Notes under the pieces: model-generated | Databases searched by the model: none | Told to the model about the DNA's origin: nothing | What the model saw: the letters and a program-made list of their open reading frames with translations, nothing else | Origin: Holophagales bacterium | GTDB taxonomy: Bacteria; Acidobacteriota; Holophagae; Holophagales; Holophagaceae | DNA length: 13,007 nt | Assembly: GCA_031283145.1 (NCBI GenBank) | Contig: JAITCJ010000030.1 | Coordinates: 1 to 13,007 of the forward strand | Direction: 5' to 3' | Translations under genes and position numbers: made by a program | Shown: positions 7,103-13,007 of the stretch, piece after piece | Numbering within the stretch: position 1 is the first letter of the stretch | Layout of the letters: each line of letters opens with the position of its first letter

Positions 7103-7476
7103 TCCAAAGCGCCCTTGCCCCAAACATAGACAAAGCCTATCAAAAGTGTAACCATGAACAAAAGCATGGGGATAAATGTGTGCGGCGCTTTTCTGAAAAT
7201 GACCGCCCATGGCAGCAAAAAGGCGACGTCAACGTCAAACAATATGAATAAAACCGCTGTCTGATAGAACTTGACGCTGTACATTTGCCTGGCGTCAGGC
7301 TGTATCAGGGGGGCGCCGCACTCGTATGGAGTCAGTTTATGGGGCCTGGGATTGTGGGGTACGAGCTTGAAGAATGGAAGTAATTTACCTGTTAAAAACA
7401 AGATAAACACGCCCACACAAAGCACGAAAAGCAGGAGCACCAAGACTGGGAGAAATGGATTCAGAGGTGTGTTCAT
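7090..7476 (-). CDS. nuoA: NADH-quinone oxidoreductase subunit A
   Basis: NuoA is a small membrane subunit of complex I next to the quinone chamber. Its 128 residues contain three membrane helices at about 9-31, 70-92 and 98-120. The conserved loop YECG is at 51-54, followed by the [13 protein letters not shown] segment and the second-helix motif [11 protein letters not shown] at 80-90. The acidic pair that is usually Asp/Glu (FDVE) is Asp81/Asp83 here, a conservative change. ATG at 7476 has AAGGA 6 nt upstream. It is the first gene of nuoABCD, 70 bp downstream of rseP on the same strand, so it may have its own promoter or be read from the rseP run. Confidence 0.95.
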   Translation of the reverse strand: MNTPLNPFLPVLVLLLFVLCVGVFILFLTGKLLPFFKLVPHNPRPHKLTPYECGAPLIQPDARQMYSVKFYQTAVLFILFDVDVAFLLPWAVIFRKAPHTFIPMLLFMVTLLIGFVYVWGKGALEWKR

Positions 7477-7504
7477 AGACTTCCTTTACGGCCTCAATAT
7501 AAAT

Positions 7505-7534
7505 ATGCTAACCTCTTTGGCGTGATTTTGTAAA
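7505..7534 (-). promoter_or_regulatory. Weak candidate promoter upstream of nuoA
   Basis: On the minus strand TTTACA (7534-7529) is followed after 18 bp by TAGCAT (7510-7505), about 28 nt before the nuoA start codon. The -10 box matches the consensus at only four of six positions. A short A/T palindrome (AAAAATACTTTTT, minus strand) between the rseP stop and this site is too weak to be called a terminator. Confidence 0.25.
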
Positions 7535-7546
7535 AAAAGTATTTTT

Positions 7547-8716
7547 CTATTGTTTTAAACGCCAAATATCCAGAAAAATAACCAGAACCATTAAAGCCGC
7601 CATGAAGTAAAAACCGACTGTCATAACTTTTTCCTTGCTTTCTATGGTGAAATCCTTACGGCGTATGCGTTCAAAGGCGAGTATGCAGATGTGGCCCCCG
7701 TCCAGTAATGGGATTGGCAGCGCGTTTAATATGGCCAGGTTCATGGAGATGAAAGCTGTCATATAAAAATAGACTGCCCAGCCGGCTTTTGCGGCCTCGC
7801 TGCCCAGTTGAACTATGGCTATAGGCCCGCCTAATTCCTTAATACTGGATTGAAAACTCAGTAATTTCCAAAACCCTTTGCAAACCAAACCGCCTAAAGT
7901 GGCTGCCTCTTTAAAGGACTGTGGTACAGATTTAATGAAATCCTGAATCTGGAGCGGCCTGTGCGGGGTATTTCTAGCCGCTCGCGCAGCGGAAATGCCC
8001 AAAATTCCAATTTTCCCCTGGAGCCTTGGCGTGAGCGTGAAATCCATCAACTGACCGTCGCGCGTTACTTGAACCTCTACAGGTACGTCAGGGCGCTTTT
8101 GGATGTATGGAACGACTTCGTCGTTCCAATCCGCTTCCGGCAGGACCAAATCGCCTACACGGCGCAGCTCGTCTCCGCTTTTCAAGCCGCCCGCTTCCGC
8201 CGCGGAACCTTCTTGAACTTGTAATATGATGGCCGGGTTCGGATACCTTGCGCGGTCAACGCCGACAGCGTAAATGAGCAAAACGCACACGATAACATTG
8301 GCTATGATGCCGCCGGAATAAAAGATTACACGTTTCCAGGCGGGCTGTTTCAGAAATTCATATGGGTCTTCCGCACCCGGTTCTTCCGGATTGTAACCTG
8401 CCAGTTTGACATAGCCCCCTATGGGAAGCAGAGACAGACGAACATCGGTTTCGCGCCATTTAAAACCAACTAGCCTTGGGCCGAATCCGATGCTGAATAC
8501 ATCAACGGGCATTCCCATAAATTTTGCCGCGAAAAAATGACCCAGCTCATGCACGATGATAAGCCCTGCCAGCATGAGTATTGGTCCCCATATTCCACGC
8601 CCAGGCAAGGCAAAGGCGAATACCGAGGCCAGCGCCGCGTAACACGCAACGCTCCCTCCTACGAGTTTGTAATTGTGTGATGAGAATTTGAAACAACTAA
8701 GCGCATTAAAACGCAT
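7547..8716 (-). CDS. rseP: Site-2 intramembrane zinc metalloprotease RseP family
   Basis: RseP-family proteases cut transmembrane substrates such as anti-sigma factors within the inner membrane. The 389-residue product (ATG 8716) shows the zinc site HELGH at 56-60, the LPIGGYVKLAG segment near 97-107, a single PDZ domain at about 161-230, and the third zinc-ligand motif NALPIPLLDGG with Asp339. The N-terminus is longer than usual: about 45 residues with an extra hydrophobic stretch (about 19-37) precede the helix carrying HELGH, whereas typical family members begin almost at that helix. The gene overlaps the dxr 3' end by 11 nt. The ribosome site is poorly placed (GGATAGG upstream, AGGTGG too close), and a GTG at 8722 is an alternative start. 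In E. coli it acts in the sigma-E pathway; the substrate here is unknown. Confidence 0.95.
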   Translation of the reverse strand: MRFNALSCFKFSSHNYKLVGGSVACYAALASVFAFALPGRGIWGPILMLAGLIIVHELGHFFAAKFMGMPVDVFSIGFGPRLVGFKWRETDVRLSLLPIGGYVKLAGYNPEEPGAEDPYEFLKQPAWKRVIFYSGGIIANVIVCVLLIYAVGVDRARYPNPAIILQVQEGSAAEAGGLKSGDELRRVGDLVLPEADWNDEVVPYIQKRPDVPVEVQVTRDGQLMDFTLTPRLQGKIGILGISAARAARNTPHRPLQIQDFIKSVPQSFKEAATLGGLVCKGFWKLLSFQSSIKELGGPIAIVQLGSEAAKAGWAVYFYMTAFISMNLAILNALPIPLLDGGHICILAFERIRRKDFTIESKEKVMTVGFYFMAALMVLVIFLDIWRLKQ

Positions 8717-9863
8717 GTCCACCTATCCATTTCTTGGCTGCCTCTCTGGCGCGCCTGTCCGCCTCCATGACCGCTTCCATATCAGCGGCCGGAACGGGGG
8801 CTTCCGTTTCTAGTGTGTGCCGGATGCAGGCTTGAATATCCCACAGTCCAATGCGGTCATCTAAAAATGATGCCACAGCTTCCTCATTTGCGGCATTCAT
8901 AATGGCGGGGGCTGTGCCGCCGCTCTCAAGAGCTTGATAAGCTAAGGCCAGACACGGAAAACGCTCTAGGTCAGGAGGTTCAAATGTCCACGTTCTGGCA
9001 ACGTCCCAATCGTAAAATGGTACCGGACCGGTCACGCGCTCAGGATATAAGAGCGCGTATTGAATGGGCAATTTCATGTCGTTAGCGCATACTTGCAGTT
9101 GGTAAGTACCATCTGTAAACCCCACCATCGCGTGTACTTGGCTCTGAGGGTGAATCGTTACTCTCACTTGATTGGCGTTCAGTCCAAACAGCACCGCCGC
9201 TTCAATGACTTCTAAGCCTTTGTTCATAAGCGTGGCGCTGTCAATTGTTATTTTAGGCCCCATCTTCCAAGTAGGATGATTCAAGGCCTCTTCCCGAGTA
9301 GCGGCAATGATGCGTTCCATAGGCCAATCGCGAAAAGGGCCGCCGCTTGCCGTAATGCGAATTTCTCTGATGGTCTCCAGTGGGCGGTCAGCCAGTAACT
9401 GATGCAAGGCGGCGTGTTCAGAGTCAACCGGCAGCAACTCGCCGCCGCCGTGAGCAAGAGCGGCCCTCATCAATTCGCCGCCAACCACCAGGCTTTCTTT
9501 GTTTGCCTGACAGACCCGCTTGCCGGAGCGAAGAGCGGCTTCTGTGCTTGCGACGCCGATGCTTCCGACTACCGCGGCAAGCACTGTATCAGCTTCAGCA
9601 TAGACGGCGCAGGCAAGCAGACCCTGTGGCCCGCTCATGATTTCGGGCCTGTAATTCAGATACTTTTTCAGCGCTGCTGCATCCTCCGAACTGGATACGG
9701 AAACGAGCATTGGTTTGAACTGCTCGCACTGCGCTTGAATCAATTTCAGGTTGCGGCCGGCGGCAAGGGCGACAACCCGCAGCCGATCCGGATGGGCTGC
9801 AATCACATCCAAGGCCGATGTGCCTATGGAACCTGTGGAACCTAGTATTGAAATATTTTTCAT
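8706..9863 (-). CDS. dxr: 1-deoxy-D-xylulose 5-phosphate reductoisomerase
   Basis: Dxr converts 1-deoxy-D-xylulose 5-phosphate to 2-C-methyl-D-erythritol 4-phosphate with NADPH, the committed step of the MEP isoprenoid pathway, and is the fosmidomycin target. The length (385) is normal. NADPH-binding GSTGSIG is at 8-14, NKES at 121-124, metal-ligand motif PVDSEH at 145-150 (Asp147, Glu149), ASGGPF at 172-177, and IDSATLMNKGLEVIEA with the third ligand Glu218. All catalytic elements are intact. ATG at 9863 lies 10 nt after the cdsA stop without a clear Shine-Dalgarno sequence, so translation is probably coupled to cdsA. The 3' end overlaps rseP. The cdsA-dxr-rseP order is a widely conserved bacterial arrangement. 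Confidence 0.97.
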   Translation of the reverse strand: MKNISILGSTGSIGTSALDVIAAHPDRLRVVALAAGRNLKLIQAQCEQFKPMLVSVSSSEDAAALKKYLNYRPEIMSGPQGLLACAVYAEADTVLAAVVGSIGVASTEAALRSGKRVCQANKESLVVGGELMRAALAHGGGELLPVDSEHAALHQLLADRPLETIREIRITASGGPFRDWPMERIIAATREEALNHPTWKMGPKITIDSATLMNKGLEVIEAAVLFGLNANQVRVTIHPQSQVHAMVGFTDGTYQLQVCANDMKLPIQYALLYPERVTGPVPFYDWDVARTWTFEPPDLERFPCLALAYQALESGGTAPAIMNAANEEAVASFLDDRIGLWDIQACIRHTLETEAPVPAADMEAVMEADRRAREAAKKWIGGHAF

Positions 9864-9873
9864 TATTTCAATT

Positions 9874-10767
9874 TCAACTCAGCCCATGAACAAAATGGAC
9901 ATAGGCGTAAAGGGTTGGCGCGGCGAATACAAGGCTGTCAACGCGATCTAAGACACCACCATGCCCCGGTATCATGATGCCAAAATAACTGTCTTTTACG
10001 CCGGAGCCGCGTTTCCACACGCTTTCCGCCAGATCACCCAACATGCCGACCGTTCCCAGCAAAACGCCAACAGCGACAGCGTCAATCGGACTCCAATCAG
10101 TGCATACAAAAAACTTGATGATGAACGCGCCGAGCATGTTGCCGATAATATTGCCGACCGCTCCCTCCCAGGTTTTCTTTGGGCTGATTCTCGGAGCGAG
10201 TTTATGTTTCCCAAAGCGGCTGCCTACAAAATACGCAACGGCATCTCCCAGCCATACAATAAGAAACAGCGCCAGCAGCAAGCGCGCCCCTGTATTGGTT
10301 AGCGTGGTGTCGTTGTACATAAACAACTTTTGCTGAAAGCCAAGTCCCACACCCAAAAATAATCCGGCTAACCATGTAATCCCTTGGCTCGACAGCGCAT
10401 TGTTCAAATTGTGTTTGGAGAACAGTGCGCCAAAATGTATTGCCAAACCACATACAAACAGCACCAGCCAGAGCGGTAACGTGTCACCGCGCCCGATTCC
10501 CCAGAGATAGCAGTGCGCCAAAATACCCCATGATAAAAGAAGTCCGGCTCCAAGGCTTGGGAAATGTCCCATCTTTCTGCCCATCATAACGGCCTCGCGC
10601 ACCCCTATAAAAGCAGCGGCGGCAAGAATCCCCAGATAAAACAGTTTGGCCCATGTCTCAGTACCAAAGCAAAGCAGCGTGAAGAATAACGCGGCAAAAA
10701 CGACGGTGCTGCACACCCGCGCGGCTAGGTTCTTTGGATCAAATTTATATGGAGCTTCCGGTGCCAT
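9874..10767 (-). CDS. cdsA: Phosphatidate cytidylyltransferase (CDP-diglyceride synthase)
   Basis: CdsA makes CDP-diacylglycerol from phosphatidic acid and CTP at the inner membrane, the branch point for phospholipid synthesis. The 297-residue protein is largely hydrophobic with about eight membrane helices. It carries SPKKTWEG, and near the C-terminus (249-277) the family signature SVWKRxxxxKD...IPGHGGVLDRVD with its acidic metal-binding residues. ATG at 10767 has GAGGA 8 nt upstream. It lies 68 bp downstream of uppS and 10 bp upstream of dxr, in the usual order. Nothing about it is unusual. Confidence 0.96.
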   Translation of the reverse strand: MAPEAPYKFDPKNLAARVCSTVVFAALFFTLLCFGTETWAKLFYLGILAAAAFIGVREAVMMGRKMGHFPSLGAGLLLSWGILAHCYLWGIGRGDTLPLWLVLFVCGLAIHFGALFSKHNLNNALSSQGITWLAGLFLGVGLGFQQKLFMYNDTTLTNTGARLLLALFLIVWLGDAVAYFVGSRFGKHKLAPRISPKKTWEGAVGNIIGNMLGAFIIKFFVCTDWSPIDAVAVGVLLGTVGMLGDLAESVWKRGSGVKDSYFGIMIPGHGGVLDRVDSLVFAAPTLYAYVHFVHGLS

Positions 10768-10835
10768 GGGGAATCCTCAATGTTGTTGTGGAGTCTGCCT
10801 CATTACTTCTATGGTTTATGGTAATATTAAAATTG

Positions 10836-11546
10836 TCAAATTCTGCCAAACCGCCTCTCGCGGGATGCAAATGACTCTAAAGCATCGCTGAATCGTTCTT
10901 GGTTAAAATCAGGCCAATGACAATCGGTGAAATAAAATTCGGCGTAGGCGCACTGCCACAGAAGAAAATTGGAAATACGTAGTTCGCCGGAAGTGCGAAT
11001 GAGCAGATCTACATCCGGAACGTCCGCTGTCCAAAGCCTTGAATTAATTGCTGATTCATCTATTTCATCAGCCTTGAGTCCGTCTTTTATACAGGATTGC
11101 GTGGCCTTGACCAACTCCATCCGTGAGCCGTAATTGACTGCCAAGTGAAACACCATTTTGCTTTCGCCGGCAGTGGCGGCTTCCAGCTCAACGACGTCTC
11201 TCTTAATACTTTCAGGCATGGTTTCAAGTTCGCCCAAAAAATGAAAACGAACACCTCTGTTGCGGAATCTGCTGGTGTGCAGCCTCAAATAGAATCTTAA
11301 AAGGCTCATTATAACTGATACTTCCGCATCCGGCCTGCGCCAATTTTCTGTTGAAAACGCATAGAGAGACAGGTGCTTAATGCCCATTTTTACAGCGGCA
11401 TCAATAATATCCTCTATCACAGCGGAACCTGCCTTGTGGCCTTTTATTCGGGGCAAACCCCGTCCGGCTGCCCATCTTCCGTTGCCATCCATGATAATGG
11501 CCACATGGTGAGGTATTTTCACATCGTCTCCCGCTTCCATGGTCAT
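10836..11546 (-). CDS. uppS: Isoprenyl transferase (undecaprenyl diphosphate synthase)
   Basis: UppS condenses eight isopentenyl diphosphates onto farnesyl diphosphate to make the C55 carrier for peptidoglycan and surface sugars. The 236-residue reading shows MDGNGRWA with catalytic Asp20, the FSTENWRRP segment near 64-72, and RTSGELRISNFLLWQ near 184-198 with the pyrophosphate-binding Arg184/Arg190 and Glu203 following. The start is ambiguous. ATG 11546 (or 11540) has no ribosome site, while GTG 11522 has GGGAG 5 nt upstream and gives a start (MKIPHHVAIIMDG) close to many homologues. I give the longer form because both ATGs are in frame. It heads the uppS-cdsA-dxr-rseP run and is divergent from the ArnC-like gene. 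Confidence 0.95.
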   Translation of the reverse strand: MTMEAGDDVKIPHHVAIIMDGNGRWAAGRGLPRIKGHKAGSAVIEDIIDAAVKMGIKHLSLYAFSTENWRRPDAEVSVIMSLLRFYLRLHTSRFRNRGVRFHFLGELETMPESIKRDVVELEAATAGESKMVFHLAVNYGSRMELVKATQSCIKDGLKADEIDESAINSRLWTADVPDVDLLIRTSGELRISNFLLWQCAYAEFYFTDCHWPDFNQERFSDALESFASRERRFGRI

Positions 11547-11589
11547 GTTTTACAATATACAATATGCTGGATACGGCAAGGATACTCTC
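11547..11589. promoter_or_regulatory. Short divergent promoter region uppS / arnC-like gene
   Basis: Only 43 bp (67 bp if uppS starts at the GTG at 11522) separate the two divergent starts. The core is A/T-rich with the direct repeat ACAATAT ACAATAT at 11552-11565, offering -10-like boxes on both strands (TACAAT at 11551-11556 on plus, TATATT on minus). No convincing -35 box is seen. If both promoters lie here they overlap, so the two transcripts may compete. Confidence 0.35.
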
Positions 11590-12534
11590 ATGACTCCACA
11601 CCTAAGCGTTGTTATCCCCATTTACAATGAAGAAGCCAATATCGCGCAACTCTGGACACGCCTTTCTAAAGTATTGAAAGAAAACTTTGATGACAGAGGA
11701 TGGGAAGTGGTTATGACTGACGATGGAAGCCGCGACAAAAGTTTGGAGATGATCTTGGAAATAGCTCGCTTGGAACCGCGTGTGAAAGTAGTGGAGTTCA
11801 ATAAAAACTACGGCCAGCACGCGGCTATTTTCGCGGCCTTTGCCCAGGTGACAGGCAAGGTAATTGTCACGATGGACGCTGATTTGCAGAATCCGCCGGA
11901 AGAAATCCCAAAACTGGTGGCAAAAGTGGATGAGGGATTTGACGCCGTTGGCGGTCTGAGGCAAGGGAGGCATGCAAACGACAGTATATTCCGCACCATA
12001 CCCAGCAAAATAGTAAACGCTATGACGCGCAAAACCACCGGAATTAACCTCCATGACTATGGATGTATGCTGAGGGCATACAACCGCGAAGTCATAGACG
12101 CCATAATGCGCTGCAAGGAGCGCAGCAGTTTTATACCGGCCCTGGCCAACAGCTTCGCAAAGCGGATAACTGAAATTCCCGTGGCCCATTCGGAACGCGC
12201 GGCGGGAAATTCCAAATATGGCTTTTGGAGGCTTATTAATTTACAGTTTGATCTATTGACCAGCTTCAGCCTTTTACCACTGCAAATGCTGTCCGCAGTG
12301 GGCGTGATAGTCGCGGCATTGGGATTTTTGCTATTCATAGGCATTATGATTTACAGATTCATAGACCCGGCAGGTACCGTCGAGGGAATATTCACACTGT
12401 TCGCCATTCTGTTTTTCTTTATAGGCTGCCAGTTCATAGCCTTTGGCTTGCTGGGAGAATACATCGGGCGCATTTACGTAGAAGTCCGCGACAGACCCAG
12501 GTATATGATCAGAAAGGTGCATAAGCGGAACTAG
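11590..12534 (+). CDS. ArnC-like undecaprenyl-phosphate glycosyltransferase (GT2)
   Basis: This membrane-anchored GT2 enzyme should transfer a sugar from a nucleotide donor to undecaprenyl phosphate on the cytoplasmic face. The closest pattern I recognise is ArnC, which adds 4-deoxy-4-formamido-L-arabinose for lipid A modification; GtrB and dolichol-phosphate mannose synthases are relatives. From ATG 11590 it has 314 residues: nucleotide-binding VVIPIYNEE at 7-15, DDGSRD at 44-49, NYGQHAA at 73-79, the metal-binding DAD at 96-98 followed by LQNPPEEIP, DYGCMLRAY, and two C-terminal helices at about 234-256 and 268-293 ending GEYIGRIYVEVRDRPRY. AAGGA lies 7 nt before this ATG; an in-frame ATG at 11539 overlaps uppS and is less likely. 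No other arn gene is in the window, so the sugar is uncertain. Confidence 0.9.
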   Translation: MTPHLSVVIPIYNEEANIAQLWTRLSKVLKENFDDRGWEVVMTDDGSRDKSLEMILEIARLEPRVKVVEFNKNYGQHAAIFAAFAQVTGKVIVTMDADLQNPPEEIPKLVAKVDEGFDAVGGLRQGRHANDSIFRTIPSKIVNAMTRKTTGINLHDYGCMLRAYNREVIDAIMRCKERSSFIPALANSFAKRITEIPVAHSERAAGNSKYGFWRLINLQFDLLTSFSLLPLQMLSAVGVIVAALGFLLFIGIMIYRFIDPAGTVEGIFTLFAILFFFIGCQFIAFGLLGEYIGRIYVEVRDRPRYMIRKVHKRN

Positions 12535-12546
12535 AATTTATAACCC

Positions 12547-12584
12547 AAACTTGAAAAACAGACTGCACTCTGTTTTTCAAGTTT
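12547..12584. terminator. Perfect 16-bp inverted repeat between convergent genes
   Basis: AAACTTGAAAAACAGA at 12547-12562 is the exact reverse complement of 12569-12584, with a 6-nt loop. It lies 12 bp after the stop of the ArnC-like gene and before the convergent gene ending at 12626. The T-run (TGTTTTTC) lies inside the 3' arm rather than after it, so it is not a textbook rho-independent terminator. Its strength and position favour a bidirectional transcription end. TATA occurs on both outer flanks (12539-12542 and 12593-12596), so it may also be a small palindromic repeat element. Confidence 0.55.
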
Positions 12585-12592
12585 GTTGAATG

Positions 12593-12628
12593 TATAGCAG
12601 TTCAGCTTTTCGTAGTTGAACTGCTCTA
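12593..12628. repeat. Minimal inverted pair of the TATAG-CAGTTC-AACTTT motif
   Basis: Two copies of the motif seen at 4275-4698 face each other almost back to back: TATAGCAGTTCAGCTTTTC on plus (12593-12611), and TAGAGCAGTTCAACTACGA on minus (12628-12610). AGCAGTTCAGCT at 12596-12607 pairs with AGTTGAACTGCT at 12614-12625 over 12 positions including one G-U, with a 6-nt loop. The minus-strand gene's TAG stop (12628-12626) is the first three bases of the minus copy. As RNA it would form a hairpin right after that stop codon; no U-tract follows. Confidence 0.6.
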
Positions 12629-13007
12629 GCTTTTCTTCCTTTTGCTGACGCCGTTTGGGTTTGATGTTGGCTTGGATGTTTTGCTCAATGAGAAGTACTC
12701 TTTTCGTGCGTTGCGCTTGGAAGCGTCATACTTGGGATGACGTTCAGGCCGCTTCGGCTTTTTGTCGCGGCTGAATTGATCTGTCGAGCGTTCGGCTAGA
12801 CGTCTGCTTTTATCGCCGCGCTCAAAGCGTTCAAATTTGCCGCCAGGTTGCTCTGATGTACGTCTGGCGTCTCGGCGTCTTGGCGCAGCGGCGGAGTTAA
12901 TGGGCTTGATCCGCCTTATCTCTGGCGCTTCAGGAATATCAAAGCCAAGGTGCGCTTCGTCTTCAATCAATGATAGAAGCACCGCTACCAGGCTCTCGGC
13001 TGATCGT
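12626..13007 (-). CDS. Basic C-terminal tail of a protein cut by the right edge (possible DEAD-box RNA helicase)
   Basis: The frame is open from the right edge to the TAG at 12628-12626, so this is the 3' end of a gene and not a complete small protein; a GTG at 12982 is just an internal valine. About 126 residues are visible. The first about 35 read as a short helical and acidic segment (SAESLVAVLLSLIEDEAHLG, then DIPEAPEIRRI). The remainder is a low-complexity tail very rich in Arg, Lys, Glu and Ser (RRRDARR, FERFERGDKSRR, KKPKRPERHPK, SKRKKS). Such tails are typical of DEAD-box RNA helicases of the RhlE/CsdA kind, where they bind RNA, and the helical segment resembles the part just after the helicase core. 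No helicase motif lies in the window, so this is a guess from composition and layout; another RNA-binding or ribosome-associated protein is possible. Confidence 0.45.
   Translation of the reverse strand, partial: RSAESLVAVLLSLIEDEAHLGFDIPEAPEIRRIKPINSAAAPRRRDARRTSEQPGGKFERFERGDKSRRLAERSTDQFSRDKKPKRPERHPKYDASKRNARKEYFSLSKTSKPTSNPNGVSKRKKS

Noticed and set aside
7103..7210. 36-residue upstream extension of nuoB
   Set aside because: This stretch lies inside nuoA and its translation does not match NuoB N-termini; ATG 7102 or 7087 is preferred.
11602..12189. 195-codon minus-strand open frame opposite the ArnC-like gene
   Set aside because: Antisense shadow of a gene with clear GT2 motifs; no family features of its own.

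Overview
This 13,007-bp window comes from a Gram-negative (diderm) bacterium. The evidence is a complex I cluster (nuoABCD), a uppS-cdsA-dxr-rseP envelope/isoprenoid run, and an ArnC-like lipid-carrier glycosyltransferase. The phylum cannot be fixed from sequence reading alone. Nothing here is strongly proteobacterial, and the exported S9 peptidase and the Dxr resemble those of non-proteobacterial diderms only in a general way. There are no rRNA or tRNA genes, no CRISPR array, no phage genes and no transposase gene.

Layout, left to right. (1) Positions 1-2252, minus strand: an exported S9-family serine peptidase followed by the start of clpS, which is cut by the left edge. (2) Positions 2336-4274, plus strand: a truncated lipoprotein-like remnant of a repeat-containing protein, then a two-gene BcrAB-type ABC transporter whose genes overlap by 8 nt. 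(3) Positions 4275-4719: 445 bp with no credible gene, packed with inverted copies of a 19-nt motif (consensus close to TATAGCAGTTCAACTTT), a long imperfect hairpin and a 12-bp direct repeat. It looks like a nested, non-coding MITE-like element. (4) Positions 4720-7476, minus strand: nuoA-nuoB-nuoC-nuoD, tightly packed. The operon stops at nuoD, with no nuoE onward. (5) Positions 7547-11546, minus strand: uppS-cdsA-dxr-rseP, a conserved set for undecaprenyl diphosphate, CDP-diacylglycerol, MEP-pathway isoprenoids and envelope-stress intramembrane proteolysis. (6) Positions 11590-12534, plus strand: an ArnC-like glycosyltransferase, divergent from uppS. (7) Positions 12535-12628: two consecutive strong inverted repeats between convergent genes; the second is built from the same 19-nt motif as region 3. 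(8) Positions 12626-13007, minus strand: the basic C-terminal tail of a protein cut by the right edge, possibly a DEAD-box RNA helicase.

Functionally, Dxr feeds isopentenyl diphosphate synthesis, UppS builds the C55 carrier from it, and the ArnC-like enzyme would load a sugar onto that carrier. CdsA supplies CDP-diacylglycerol for phospholipids, and RseP cleaves membrane substrates such as anti-sigma factors. Most of the window is ordinary core metabolism. The unusual part is the short dispersed repeat family, whose copies occur as inverted pairs in at least two intergenic regions and abut or supply stop codons of neighbouring genes.
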